Part shown: one piece after another, positions 35,121-43,388 of the stretch
Layout: every line of letters begins with the position of its first letter
Numbering within the stretch: the stretch's first letter is position 1
Assembly: GCA_963720375.1 (NCBI GenBank)
Contig: CAVRFM010000025.1
Location: forward strand, 13,453-77,452
Length of the DNA: 64,000 bases
Origin: JAPLHP01 sp963720375
GTDB lineage: Bacteria; Chloroflexota; Dehalococcoidia; UBA2247; RBG-13-53-26
Reading direction: 5' to 3'
Program-made: the position numbers and the translations under genes
The notes under the pieces: model-generated
What the model was told of the DNA's origin: nothing
The model's database searches: none
The model's input: only the letters and a program-made list of their open reading frames with translations

Positions 35121-35248
35121 ATATGTCGGAGGTGCAGGGCCTGCGGGTTACCTGTGATATTTGAAGACAACAGCAGCAGATATGATTCAGGCCCCCGAAA
35201 GCGGGGGCCTGTAGAACTTCAGTATGAAGAGGGGAGGCTACCGCCCGG

Positions 35249-36193
35249 TCAACGACGGCTCTTCGTGACGGTGAGGCATCTCTCTGCCTCTTCCACCAAT
35301 CTCGACTTGTCGGAGGCAGTGTCAGGCTGCGTGTCCTCATCTACCGGTTCAGATGCCTGTTCGTTCCGGTCAAGCTCCTTTAGCCGCAGGTCTATGTGCT
35401 TCTGAGTCTTTTCCAGCCGCCGGTCTACAGCCGACAGCATGCGTGAAGAAGTCGCCGCCGCTCCCAACTCTATCTTCTGCTCAGCCTTTTGTACACGCGA
35501 GTTTACCTGCTTTCGAGTCTCCCGCAGCCACGAGTCTACAGCATACAGCGCGCCTGCGAAATATGCCCCCACCCCTTTGCCGTTACTCCCGGCAGTTGCC
35601 TTGCTCTCTGCCGATGCCAATGCCGGAGCCGAAGCGACCTCCATAGACTCTCCAACATAGGCCACCTTATCCTTGTTGATGGCAATAAAATCGAATCTTG
35701 AGCCGCAATTGACCAGCATGGGTGTAACCTCAACATTGGTCAGCGGCAAGAACCTCTCATCGCCTTCAAGGGTGTCCACCAGCTGCTGGTATATCCGGGC
35801 ATGCATCCTGCCGACAAGGTTGTATGACGACATGCGTACCCTGACCGGCACCGGTTTCTTCTCCAATTTCTTGCCTGCCTTCTCAGGCAGTCCCCCGCTT
35901 ATCTCAGCAATAAAGAGAATATTGGCTTTCCTGATGTGGGTAGATACCATATACTCTACTTCACCTTTTGGCAAAAACATTTTGACATCCGTAAGCGGCA
36001 CGAAGTCCTTACCGATATGTGCCGAATTGGCCGTAATGCCCTCGTTAAGGGCATCCAGGAGACGCTGCCGATCGAGACGATAGGTATATCCTATTGCATT
36101 GCAGTCGGACGTACACACTACCACCAACACCGGCCTGAGGTTTTCATCGCTCCACCAGTACCTGCCATCTTGTTTCGAAGATTCACCCGCCAT
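35249..36193 (-). CDS. Protein with duplicated beta-rich domain and coiled-coil tail
   Basis: This 314-residue protein has two related segments. Residues about 15-95 and 110-185 each run from a beta hairpin through a helix pair (QRLLDALNEG; QQLVDTLEGD) to the motif F-x-PLT-x-V (FVPLTDVKMF; FLPLTNVEVT) and a final strand set (ANILFIAE; FDFIAINKDKVAYVGE). A linker and a charged helical tail (residues 215-290) with heptad-like Lys/Glu follow. I do not know the function. The repeat suggests a DUF6812-like small beta domain, but that name is a guess. The frame is intact, unlike its neighbours. Confidence 0.65.
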   Translation of the reverse strand: MAGESSKQDGRYWWSDENLRPVLVVVCTSDCNAIGYTYRLDRQRLLDALNEGITANSAHIGKDFVPLTDVKMFLPKGEVEYMVSTHIRKANILFIAEISGGLPEKAGKKLEKKPVPVRVRMSSYNLVGRMHARIYQQLVDTLEGDERFLPLTNVEVTPMLVNCGSRFDFIAINKDKVAYVGESMEVASAPALASAESKATAGSNGKGVGAYFAGALYAVDSWLRETRKQVNSRVQKAEQKIELGAAATSSRMLSAVDRRLEKTQKHIDLRLKELDRNEQASEPVDEDTQPDTASDKSRLVEEAERCLTVTKSRR

Positions 36194-36587
36194 ATAAAGC
36201 CTCCGTTGTACACTGCCAGGTGCCGGCTATACGCTCCAACTCACCGTCAGAGAAGCACCTTCAGTGACAGATTTGATTGAACAGAACCAAGCCTACACCA
36301 AAGGTAGCACAGAGATATCTCTGGAACGATGATCATTCTTGCAAAAACCTCTCAATTATTCCCCGCGGATAGTCCGGTGGGAAAATCTTCCTATGGGAGT
36401 ATAGCGCTACCGCCGGATGAGGGATTAGAGGGAAGCGGATGTGTGGAAATCCCTGCACAGACAGTGCAAAGGGAAGAGCAGGCCGGTCACATTTGAGGAC
36501 AGTCCAGCGAAGTACAGACCATCTCTGGCCGTTGAGGCATCCTGCAGCTTTACTTTGGTCTCCGGGCTAACCCCCGGCTTTATCTCA
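36194..36587. other. Intergenic, no gene recognised
   Basis: It lies downstream of the MarR gene and upstream of the duplicated-domain gene on the same strand. A weak hairpin CCGGG/CCCGG is seen near 36572, without a T-run. The 74-codon minus-strand ORF overlapping the MarR end looks random. Confidence 0.45.
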
Positions 36588-37070
36588 CTAAACCGTCGTG
36601 CCGTAGGGGTACGGCTGCATCTCCCGGAGCATTTCAATGGTCCTTTCAAAGAGCTTGTCTGTCAGTCCATTCAAGGTGTCAAGCTCTTTCTTTGAGAGAC
36701 AGGAGGTGATATTGATGACGACTCTCTCACCCAGTTGACGCTTGAAGAGTTCCTCACCCTTTTTGGTCAACGACACTCTGACCAGGTTCTTCCTCTTTAA
36801 GTCCTTGGTCTTCTTTATGAGACCCTGATCTTCCATGCGGTTCAACAGCCCGGAAATGGTGTGGGGCTCTTTATAGGTCAGGCGTGCCAATTTGGCCGGT
36901 GTGAGGGTCTCCCTGGCAGTCCCCAGGAAATACAAGACTGCCGCCTGAGGAAGTGTAAGGCCTACCCGGGACAACTCCATCTCCCTGGCCCTTTCCAGAA
37001 CAGTATAGGCCTTGAATAGCCGCACCCAGGTTTTCTCATTCTCGTTCATCTTCGTGAGATCTTTCGCCAT
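36588..37070 (-). CDS. MarR-family transcriptional regulator
   Basis: This 160-residue winged-helix repressor has a dimerisation helix at the N-terminus, recognition helix region KEPHTISGLLNRMEDQGLI, and the wing KRKNLVRVSLTKKGEEL. The start at 37070 follows GGGAGG; the longer frame (37091) has no site. It is a paralogue of the next upstream MarR gene. A near-perfect 16-base palindrome fills the spacer of its promoter, so it is likely autoregulated. Targets and ligand are unknown. Confidence 0.88.
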   Translation of the reverse strand: MAKDLTKMNENEKTWVRLFKAYTVLERAREMELSRVGLTLPQAAVLYFLGTARETLTPAKLARLTYKEPHTISGLLNRMEDQGLIKKTKDLKRKNLVRVSLTKKGEELFKRQLGERVVINITSCLSKKELDTLNGLTDKLFERTIEMLREMQPYPYGTTV

Positions 37071-37103
37071 ATTCACCTCCCAGCAAAACAATGCTTTTGT
37101 GGC

Positions 37104-37132
37104 ATTCTACAACCGACGCGACGGTTCGGCAA
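37104..37132 (-). promoter_or_regulatory. MarR promoter with operator in the spacer
   Basis: On the minus strand TTGCCG (37132-37127) and TAGAAT (37109-37104) are separated by exactly 17 bases. Within the spacer, 37111-37126 is the palindrome AACCGACGCGACGGTT, symmetric except for one central A/A pair. Binding there would block RNA polymerase. Confidence 0.6.
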
Positions 37133-37197
37133 GCAAAATACCCCGGTTCAAGTGGGTGCCGGGGAGCTTCAGTTGATAACGGGAAGCCGACCAGTAC

Positions 37198-37671
37198 CTA
37201 GTAGGTATAGGGCAAAGGCAACTGCGCCCGGAGTTCCGTAAGCGCTGAAGTCCGCAGTTTTTCCAAATATACGCTCAGATTGGCGCGTTCTTGCGGGGAC
37301 AGGTTGGACACGATCTTGTTCACCACACCCGCCTTATTCTGCTGCTCGTAAGCCTTCTTGCCTTTCGGCGTCAATTCTACTCTTACCTGGTTCTTTCTCT
37401 TCAGGTCCCTGACCCTCTTCACCAGGCCTTGCTTCTCCATGCGGTTCAGCAGCCCGGATATGGTATGGGGCTCCCTGTACAGGTAACGCGACAGCATGGC
37501 AGGAGTCACCGGCTCATCAATGGTGCTCACCAGGAAAAGCACCCCGGACTGAATCATGGAGATATCGATGCCATCCAATTCCCTTTCCCTGGCTCTCCAC
37601 ATTGCGTGGTGGGTCTGGTTCAGCAGTGTCCAGAGCTGACCTTCCTTTTCCCTGCTTGTCTTAGTTCCCAT
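37198..37671 (-). CDS. MarR-family transcriptional regulator, paralogue
   Basis: This 157-residue winged-helix regulator shares REPHTISGLLNRMEKQGLVK and RDLKRKNQVRVELTPKGK with the downstream copy, so the two arose by duplication. The N-terminal helix (LLNQTHHAMWRARERELDG) differs, which fits different ligands or partners. They are separated by 127 bases with a promoter between. The pair could form heterodimers, but this is speculation. Confidence 0.87.
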   Translation of the reverse strand: MGTKTSREKEGQLWTLLNQTHHAMWRARERELDGIDISMIQSGVLFLVSTIDEPVTPAMLSRYLYREPHTISGLLNRMEKQGLVKRVRDLKRKNQVRVELTPKGKKAYEQQNKAGVVNKIVSNLSPQERANLSVYLEKLRTSALTELRAQLPLPYTY

Positions 37672-38025
37672 TCCTTCTTCACCCCCGTCGTTTTCCTCCC
37701 CCCTCCAGCTATATATCTTACCATAACTACTTGCCGTGACTGCAAAAAACCACTATTACTGCCCCCGCCCCACTTTGGCCAAGGTTCCTCAAATCATTTT
37801 TCCGGGAAGGGAAAACATGCCTGTATCGGGCACCACAGTAACCCTTTTGTGACCACTACCGACCCGCCTGAGAAAGATCTGTGAGTTGGATAGTACTGCA
37901 AGAGACACTGGTGTGAGATCACCTCTCCATACTAGTTGACAGGGGAAGGCAAATAAAAGGGCTATCCCTCAGCAGAGAATAGAACGGATAACTGGTCCAT
38001 CTCACCAGAGAAAAAGGAGATCGCC
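37672..38025. other. Intergenic between divergent MarR and HEAT genes
   Basis: I see no gene or repeat. A purine-rich leader precedes the MarR start on the minus strand, and AAAGGAG precedes the HEAT gene. The region must hold promoters for both. Confidence 0.45.
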
Positions 38026-38526
38026 ATGGTAAACGATGTCGCAAGTGATACAAAAAGTGTAAGAGCTCTCATTCGAGCCCTGGCAGATGAAGTCTGGTAT
38101 GTTCGACAGGAAGCTGCATCAACTCTTGGGGACATAGGTGACCCGAGGGCCGTGGAACCTCTCATCGAGCTTTTGGATGATGAAGACGAGGATGTGAGAG
38201 AGGAAGCAGCATGGGCCCTGGGAAAGATAGGTGACGCCAGGGCCGTGGAGTCTCTCATCAAAGCTCTTCGGGATGAGGACAGGGATACGAGAGAGGAAGC
38301 AGCATGGGCCCTGGGAAGAATACGCGACGCCAGGGCAATGGAACCTCTCATCCGCGCCTTGAGAGACAAGGATGAAGATGTCCAGGAGGAAGCAATATGG
38401 GCTCTCGGGAGGATAGGGGATAACAGGGCGGTGGAGCTTCTCACCCAGGCCATGAACGACCCGGCCAGCCATGTCAGAAAAGCTGCAGAAGAGGCTTTGA
38501 ACAATATCAGGACAAAGAAACACTAA
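38026..38526 (+). CDS. HEAT-repeat protein
   Basis: This 166-residue protein consists of five 31-residue HEAT / PBS-lyase-like repeats (pattern AV.PLI.AL.D.D..VREEAAWALG.IGD). The central copies are nearly identical at the DNA level, showing recent expansion. There is no extra domain, signal peptide or membrane helix. Such proteins are binding scaffolds. AAAGGAG lies seven bases before the ATG. Confidence 0.87.
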   Translation: MVNDVASDTKSVRALIRALADEVWYVRQEAASTLGDIGDPRAVEPLIELLDDEDEDVREEAAWALGKIGDARAVESLIKALRDEDRDTREEAAWALGRIRDARAMEPLIRALRDKDEDVQEEAIWALGRIGDNRAVELLTQAMNDPASHVRKAAEEALNNIRTKKH

Positions 38527-38589
38527 TCAGCAGCGAAAGCAGACTCACTCTCTGCTTGACTTGAGAATGTTGGGATAGAAAGGAAAACA

Positions 38590-38775
38590 ATGCAGATATA
38601 CTACTGTAACCACTGCGGACTGAACTCTGAGTCTATTTTCAACATATTTCTTCATATCTTTACCGACCATCTACACAAAGATATCGGCCTTGGCAAGGAA
38701 GAGGGCCGGGAGCTGCTGAAGCAAACGTACCTGTACGAGATAAGCTCCCCTATTTCTACTGCCTCCTTGAACTAG
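38590..38775 (+). CDS. Small single zinc-finger protein
   Basis: This 61-residue ORF follows AAAGGAAA and starts MQIYYCNHCGLNSES. CxxC at residues 6-9 and histidines in FLHIFTDHLHKD near residues 22-29 make a plausible C2H2-type finger. The remainder is helical. It lies 64 bases after the HEAT gene and may be in its operon. Conservation is unknown. Confidence 0.5.
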   Translation: MQIYYCNHCGLNSESIFNIFLHIFTDHLHKDIGLGKEEGRELLKQTYLYEISSPISTASLN

Positions 38776-38855
38776 TGCCCGGTTGCACAAATCAGCGTAA
38801 CAATCGGGATTCAGAAGCATAAGGTTCTACATTCCCCCGGGATTGCTTCGTCGGA

Positions 38856-38898
38856 GGGCGGTTCGCGAACCGCCCCTACAGCCTCCTCGCAATGACAC
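38856..38898. repeat. Palindrome plus 32-base dispersed repeat, copy 2
   Basis: GGGCGGTTCGCGAACCGCCC (38856-38875) is a perfect 20-base palindrome running into the repeat whose other copy is at 34679-34710. The surrounding 300 bases (38776-39077) hold no gene. Confidence 0.7.
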
Positions 38899-39077
38899 AG
38901 CGGCAAGCAGTCCCCCCAAAGAGAATAACGCCTATTTCTGCAGGGAGTACCAGGAAACAAGGGACAATAACCCGCTGCGTTCAAGCAACAGGTAACATGC
39001 CCTAAGCGCCCGGTGGCCACAACCCACAACAGGTTATCCGTGGAGATCAATCCCCCGAGTGAGTCAGAGGTATTCGA

Positions 39078-39896
39078 TCAGCGGTTCTTATAGACGGGCT
39101 TGCGCTTTTCCTTAAAGGCTTTCATGCCTTCTTTGGAATCCTCTGTGGCAAAGACAGGCCATCCGATCTCATCCTGTCTCTTGAGCGCCTCCGCTTCCGG
39201 CACCGACTCGTCAATCTCGCGCAGCGTGCGGGTGATCGCCCTTATGGAAATCGGGGCATTCTCACAGAGCTGCTGCGCGATCTTCAATGCCTCCTCCAGG
39301 GCTTTCCCTTTGGGGACTACCCGATTGATAAGCCCCCAGTGCAGCGCCTCCTGGGCGCTGATGTGGCGGCCCAGAAGAAGAATCTCTGCCGCCAGACAGT
39401 AAGGGATCTGCCGGCGCAAGCGGACCGCAGAGGCCGACATGGGATAGAGACCACGGGCGACCTCAGTCACTCCGAATTTGGCATCCTCTGCGCCGACACG
39501 CAGATCGGTACCCTGCAGGATCTCGGTACCACCGGCCACGGCATAACCCTCGATTGCCAGTATGATCGGTTTGTTGGGACGGCCCTCCCGCAGCAGTGCC
39601 TGCCAGTGCAGGTTGGGCACATCTTTCATCAACCGCTGGATTTCCTCCGGGTCATCGCCCGGCCCCGGCCCTGCTTTCAGGTCCATGCCAGCGCAGAACG
39701 TATCCCCTTTGCCAGTCAGTACGGCACAATACAGATCGTCATTTTTATCCAGAAGACGCCAGGCCTTATACATGCCGATCAGCATGGACGGGGTAAGCGC
39801 GTTTTTAACTTCCGGCCTATTGAGGGTGACGATCAGAACGTGTCCTTCCCTTTCGACCGTGCAGTTCTTGGTGGTGATATCCAATTGTTCAGCCAT
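39078..39896 (-). CDS. Enoyl-CoA hydratase/isomerase (crotonase) family protein
   Basis: This 272-residue crotonase-fold protein has the CoA oxyanion-hole strand segment DTFCAGMDLKAG and the second motif EGYAVAGGTEILQGTDLRVG, followed by AEDAKFGVTEVARGLYP. The Glu in the first catalytic position appears kept in GGTEI, while the second region has TEVARG. Hydratase, isomerase or hydrolase activity cannot be decided. It is the most downstream intact gene of the minus-strand catabolic run and fits a beta-oxidation step. Confidence 0.88.
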   Translation of the reverse strand: MAEQLDITTKNCTVEREGHVLIVTLNRPEVKNALTPSMLIGMYKAWRLLDKNDDLYCAVLTGKGDTFCAGMDLKAGPGPGDDPEEIQRLMKDVPNLHWQALLREGRPNKPIILAIEGYAVAGGTEILQGTDLRVGAEDAKFGVTEVARGLYPMSASAVRLRRQIPYCLAAEILLLGRHISAQEALHWGLINRVVPKGKALEEALKIAQQLCENAPISIRAITRTLREIDESVPEAEALKRQDEIGWPVFATEDSKEGMKAFKEKRKPVYKNR

Positions 39897-39954
39897 GCTA
39901 TCCTCCTACTCTCAGTCTATGTTTTGATATTATAAGCAGCGACCTGATGAATAT

Positions 39955-41074
39955 TCAGCTGCCGAACTTGACCCTGGCCGGAAGATCTTCCTCCAGAATA
40001 CTCACGGCCTGATCCACCATCTCCTTCACGACCTGCCTGGCACTCTTCATCTCCTTGACCGCCCCACAAATCTGCCCGCAGGGGATGAAGTAATTCTCCG
40101 CCATCTTCGCCCGGCCTATATAATCCTGCAGGCTGGTACAAAGCACAATCGGCAGCGGGAAGGGCAGCATGGGCCCTTCTTTTTCCCATTTCTCTATCAG
40201 TTTGGTGTTGAGAAGACGGCACGTCTTGCCGGTGAAAACACGTGTCACACGGGTGTCCCTCTCCGACGCCGCTATTATGCGGTCTTTGGCGACCTGCTCT
40301 ATACCGGCCTCATAGGTGCAGAGGAAGGCAGTGCCACACCACACGCCACAGGCGCCCAGAGCCAGGGACGCCACGAGACCGCGGCCATCAACTATGCCAC
40401 CGGCAGCCACGACCAGGGCCGGGGCAACCGCATCCGCCACCAACCGTACGAGCGGCAGGGTGCCAACGTGTCCGGTGTGCCCCCCACCTTCATGCCCCTG
40501 GGCCACAATGATATCCACTCCTGCCTCTGCTTCCTTACGGGCCTGGTTGACAGTTCCCACCAGGCCGACTACCTTCATGCCCCGGGCATGAGCTTCAGGG
40601 ACCATAAAGGCCGGGCTACCCAGAGCAGCAGCAAAAACCGGCACTTTGTGCTCATAGACAACTTCAATCTGCTTCGGCGTCATGCCGGCGGCCCAGCCGG
40701 TGCCGCCCTCCTTCCCAAATCCTGGTACCCTCAGGCACCGGTATTCCCAACTCCTTGACCAGCTTGGAGGCATAGTTCACGGCTTCATCAGGGATGTAGT
40801 TTCTCAGTTCATCAATGGTGCCGGTGTCCACCATGTTGGTCGGAGCGATGGTATCCACACCGAAGGGCTTGCTGGTGAGCTTCTTCAGCTTCCTGATCTC
40901 AGCATCCAGTTCATCGGGTGTCAAGTTTATAGCACCGATAATGCCGAGGCCTCCGGCTTCGGAAACTGCGGCCGCGAGCTCTGCATTGGCAGCACCACCC
41001 ATGCCAGCCAGCATGATGGGGTACTCGATATCAAGGACGTCACATAGCTTTGTGCGAAGGACTTTTCGGGACAT
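39955..41074 (-). pseudogene. Nitronate monooxygenase-like FMN protein, one frameshift
   Basis: The gene starts at ATG 41074, eight bases after AGGAG. Residues 1-120 (MLAGMGGAANAELAAAVSEA, LGIIGAINLTPDEL) and the rest (AQGHEGGGHTGHVGTLPLV, AAGGIVDGRGLVASLALGA) are in two frames. An extra base near 40725 (GGTACCAGG) shifts the frame; removing it gives VPEGPGFGKEGGTGWAAG. The repaired protein has about 372 residues and is a TIM-barrel FMN enzyme of the NMO / enoyl-reductase-II group. Exact reaction unknown. Confidence 0.8.
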
Positions 41075-41164
41075 TCGCAATTCTCCTTTTGCTGCAACTT
41101 AGACCATGCAAATGGTTGTCAGTGCAAAGCACATTTACATAAGCTCAGTCTGCTCTCCAAAAAG

Positions 41165-41201
41165 ACAGAGTTGACAGAACCTGATGACCTGTCAACTCTG
41201 T
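41165..41201 (-). terminator. Intrinsic terminator of the thiolase-like/DUF35 operon
   Basis: ACAGAGTTGACAG and CTGTCAACTCTGT form a perfect 13-base-pair stem with an 11-base loop. On the minus strand it is followed by CTTTTTGG. It lies 16 bases after the DUF35 stop at 41217. Confidence 0.85.
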
Positions 41202-41216
41202 TGGCTTTCCGTCAGT

Positions 41217-41699
41217 CTATACCAGCGGCTTGAAGTACTTGATATCCAGTATGCTGCCCACCCGCTTCTCTTTGAAAACAGCCTTGACTCTCATTCCAAT
41301 CTGCAACTCCTCAAGATCCACCTCACCCAGCATGTGCACCAGGGCCGTGCTGGCTCCGTCAAGCTGGATGATGCCGTAGATTATGGGAGGATCGACCGGC
41401 TGAACGCCGTTCTGCTGGCAGGCGACGGTGTAGGTCTGCAGTGTGCCCTTATCGCTGACTTCCACAAACTGGTCAAGCTGGCCAAAGCAATACTTGCAGA
41501 CAGACCTGGCCGGGACATAGACAAGGCCACAGGCAGGACACTTGGTCCCCATGATCTTCTTGTTATCCCTCAATTCAATGAGAAAACGGCTCCCCACTGC
41601 ACCGGCAGTATAGGTATCCGGAATATAAATCTTCCCGTGGTAGACAAAGACATCCAGGTCCTTCAGCTTCTCAACTCTATCAGCCATCAACTCAGCCAT
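41217..41699 (-). CDS. DUF35 (zinc ribbon plus OB-fold) protein 1
   Basis: This 160-residue protein has a rubredoxin-like zinc ribbon (CPACG around residue 54 and CKYC around 68) followed by an OB-fold (KGTLQTYTVACQQ, IIYGIIQLDG, IGMRVKAVFKEK). This is the DUF35 / OB-fold acyl-CoA-associated family. Characterised partners, such as ChsH2 with the aldolase Ltp2, bind thiolase-like enzymes and shape the CoA channel. It is the last gene of a four-gene operon before a terminator. Confidence 0.87.
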   Translation of the reverse strand: MAELMADRVEKLKDLDVFVYHGKIYIPDTYTAGAVGSRFLIELRDNKKIMGTKCPACGLVYVPARSVCKYCFGQLDQFVEVSDKGTLQTYTVACQQNGVQPVDPPIIYGIIQLDGASTALVHMLGEVDLEELQIGMRVKAVFKEKRVGSILDIKYFKPLV

Positions 41700-41710
41700 T
41701 TCTTGTCCTC

Positions 41711-42193
41711 CTACTCATCAATTGAACGGAAGTACAGGATGTCGGCCAAACCACGACCTCTACCCTCTTCTTTCCATACTGCCTGCACCCGCTTCACCTT
41801 CTTCAGTTTCTCCGGGTCCTTTTCCTCCAGGAAGTGCACCAGAAACACGCCATCGTCCAGCTTTATGGTGGCGGTAGGATAGGGACTGGCCAACCTGTCT
41901 CCATAGTGGGGGTCCCACAGCGGAAAGACGAGGTAGGTGTACTGCAAGACCGTTCCCTTGTCGCTCATCACCACCCAGTCTTCGCCTGCCGCCACGTTGC
42001 ACCTTCCACAAACCTCTGCCGGCGGCCACAGGAGCTGCTTGCACTTGGGGCAGCGGTTGGTCACTATCTTCTTCTCCATGGCTTCCTTGTACAGTCTGCC
42101 CAGGTACCTGCCGCTGGACCATCTGTAGGCCCGAGGTCTGGCTATCTCAACCTTGATATATTCGGGTTTCTTGGCTGCTTTCTCTGTTGTCAT
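41711..42193 (-). CDS. DUF35 (zinc ribbon plus OB-fold) protein 2
   Basis: This 160-residue protein has an extra basic N-terminal helix, then the zinc ribbon (CPKCKQLLWPPAEVCGRC) and the OB-fold (DKGTVLQYTYLVFPLW, SPYPTATIKLDDGVFL). It lies 11 bases after the thiolase-like gene and 11 before the other DUF35 gene. Two DUF35 genes next to two thiolase-like genes suggest two cognate pairs. Confidence 0.87.
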   Translation of the reverse strand: MTTEKAAKKPEYIKVEIARPRAYRWSSGRYLGRLYKEAMEKKIVTNRCPKCKQLLWPPAEVCGRCNVAAGEDWVVMSDKGTVLQYTYLVFPLWDPHYGDRLASPYPTATIKLDDGVFLVHFLEEKDPEKLKKVKRVQAVWKEEGRGRGLADILYFRSIDE

Positions 42194-42204
42194 CTTCCCT
42201 CCTC

Positions 42205-43374
42205 CTACAGTGACCTTCTGAGCAATGTCATGACAGTCCAGTTCGGCCCACCCAGACCCGTAGCCAATGCGGTGTGGACATCCCTGGTAACCTGATGCTC
42301 GCCGGCATCCCCTCGAACCTGCAATGCCGCCTCTGCCACCCGGATGGTGGGGGTAGCTCCTATGGGGTTAGTGGCAAGGACCCCGCCGGAGGGATTCACC
42401 GGGAACTCCCCTTCTATTTCAGTTATCCCTTTTTCCACCATCTTCCAACCCTGGTGCTTCTCACAGAAATGATAGTGCTCGTAGTGGCTCATTTCCTCCC
42501 AGTTCGAAGGCTCGTAGATCTCCGCCATACAGATATCCTTGATGGGATTGGTGATGCCGTTTCTCTTGTAAAGCCTCTCAGCGGCAATATCCTGACTGTA
42601 CTCTTCAGTGCCGGTGGGGTCACCGAAGGAACCAGCCCGGAAAGGCTCCTGGTGCACTGTCACTATATCTGCTATCCACACCGGTTTCTTGGTGATCTTC
42701 TTTGCTTTATGCTCCGACGCCAGGATAAGGGCACAGGCACCGCAGGACTGGGGACAGAAGTCCAGAAGCCGCAGGGGCCACACCAGGTATCCGGAGTTGA
42801 GAACCTCTTCAACGCTCTTCAGTCCCAGCTTCAGGTGAGCATACGGATTCCTGCAGGCTCCCCGATCAGCCTTCAATCGCACCATCGCGGCGTGTTCTTC
42901 CTTGGCGCCTGTCTTCTCCATATAGGTCAGCGCCTGCTTGGCGAACTCTCCGATAGCGCCAGTGGCCACGCCCTTGCCCCATACCGGCGTAACGCAGGCA
43001 GTGATGGCTGCAGTGGTATCGCCCGTATCTTGCTTCTCAAATCCGATGACCAGAGCGGTATCAAACAGACCTGAGGCGACAAAATGGAAGCTTTCTTCCA
43101 CCACCGAGGCACCGCTGGTGCCTCCGGTGGCGACCTTCAGGCCCGGCTTCATGAAGGCCCCAACTTCGTCAGCCATTAAATGGTCGGGAAGATAAATCCC
43201 TTCGAAGGTCTCCATGTTCGCCGTGAACACGGCTTCGATATCCTTGACCTTCATCTGTGCGTCAGCCAGCGCTGCTCTGACTGCCTCACCGACCATTTCC
43301 TGCTGGTTGACATCCTTGCGGTTGCTCTTGTGGTACGTCTGGCCTATCCCTACTATCGCTACTCTGTTTGCCAT
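42205..43374 (-). CDS. Thiolase-superfamily protein lacking catalytic Cys and His (aldolase-like) 1
   Basis: This 389-residue protein has the SCP-x-type thiolase fold (MANRVAIVGIGQTYHKSN at the start, VNPSGGVLATNPIGATP near the end). The nucleophilic cysteine of the CxSG motif is Gly85 (VATGGTSGAS), and the histidine of GHPxG is Asn336 (ATNPIG). Classical thiolytic chemistry is therefore not expected. Ltp2-type retro-aldolases have a thiolase fold without these residues and need a DUF35 partner, which follows 11 bases downstream. That function is inference. Confidence 0.87.
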   Translation of the reverse strand: MANRVAIVGIGQTYHKSNRKDVNQQEMVGEAVRAALADAQMKVKDIEAVFTANMETFEGIYLPDHLMADEVGAFMKPGLKVATGGTSGASVVEESFHFVASGLFDTALVIGFEKQDTGDTTAAITACVTPVWGKGVATGAIGEFAKQALTYMEKTGAKEEHAAMVRLKADRGACRNPYAHLKLGLKSVEEVLNSGYLVWPLRLLDFCPQSCGACALILASEHKAKKITKKPVWIADIVTVHQEPFRAGSFGDPTGTEEYSQDIAAERLYKRNGITNPIKDICMAEIYEPSNWEEMSHYEHYHFCEKHQGWKMVEKGITEIEGEFPVNPSGGVLATNPIGATPTIRVAEAALQVRGDAGEHQVTRDVHTALATGLGGPNWTVMTLLRRSL

Positions 43375-43388
43375 ATCTCTACCTCCAA

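Larger units (their letters stand above)
34461..35248. other. Repeat-rich intergenic region, no gene seen
   Basis: About 790 bases without a believable gene. It holds several short palindromic elements and a longer dispersed repeat, listed separately. Small ORFs here consist of repeat sequence. Confidence 0.6.

Noticed and set aside
38026..38526. Array-like DNA repeats considered as CRISPR
   Set aside because: The repeats are coding HEAT units with period 93 bases, without spacers of unique sequence. No CRISPR array was seen anywhere in the window.
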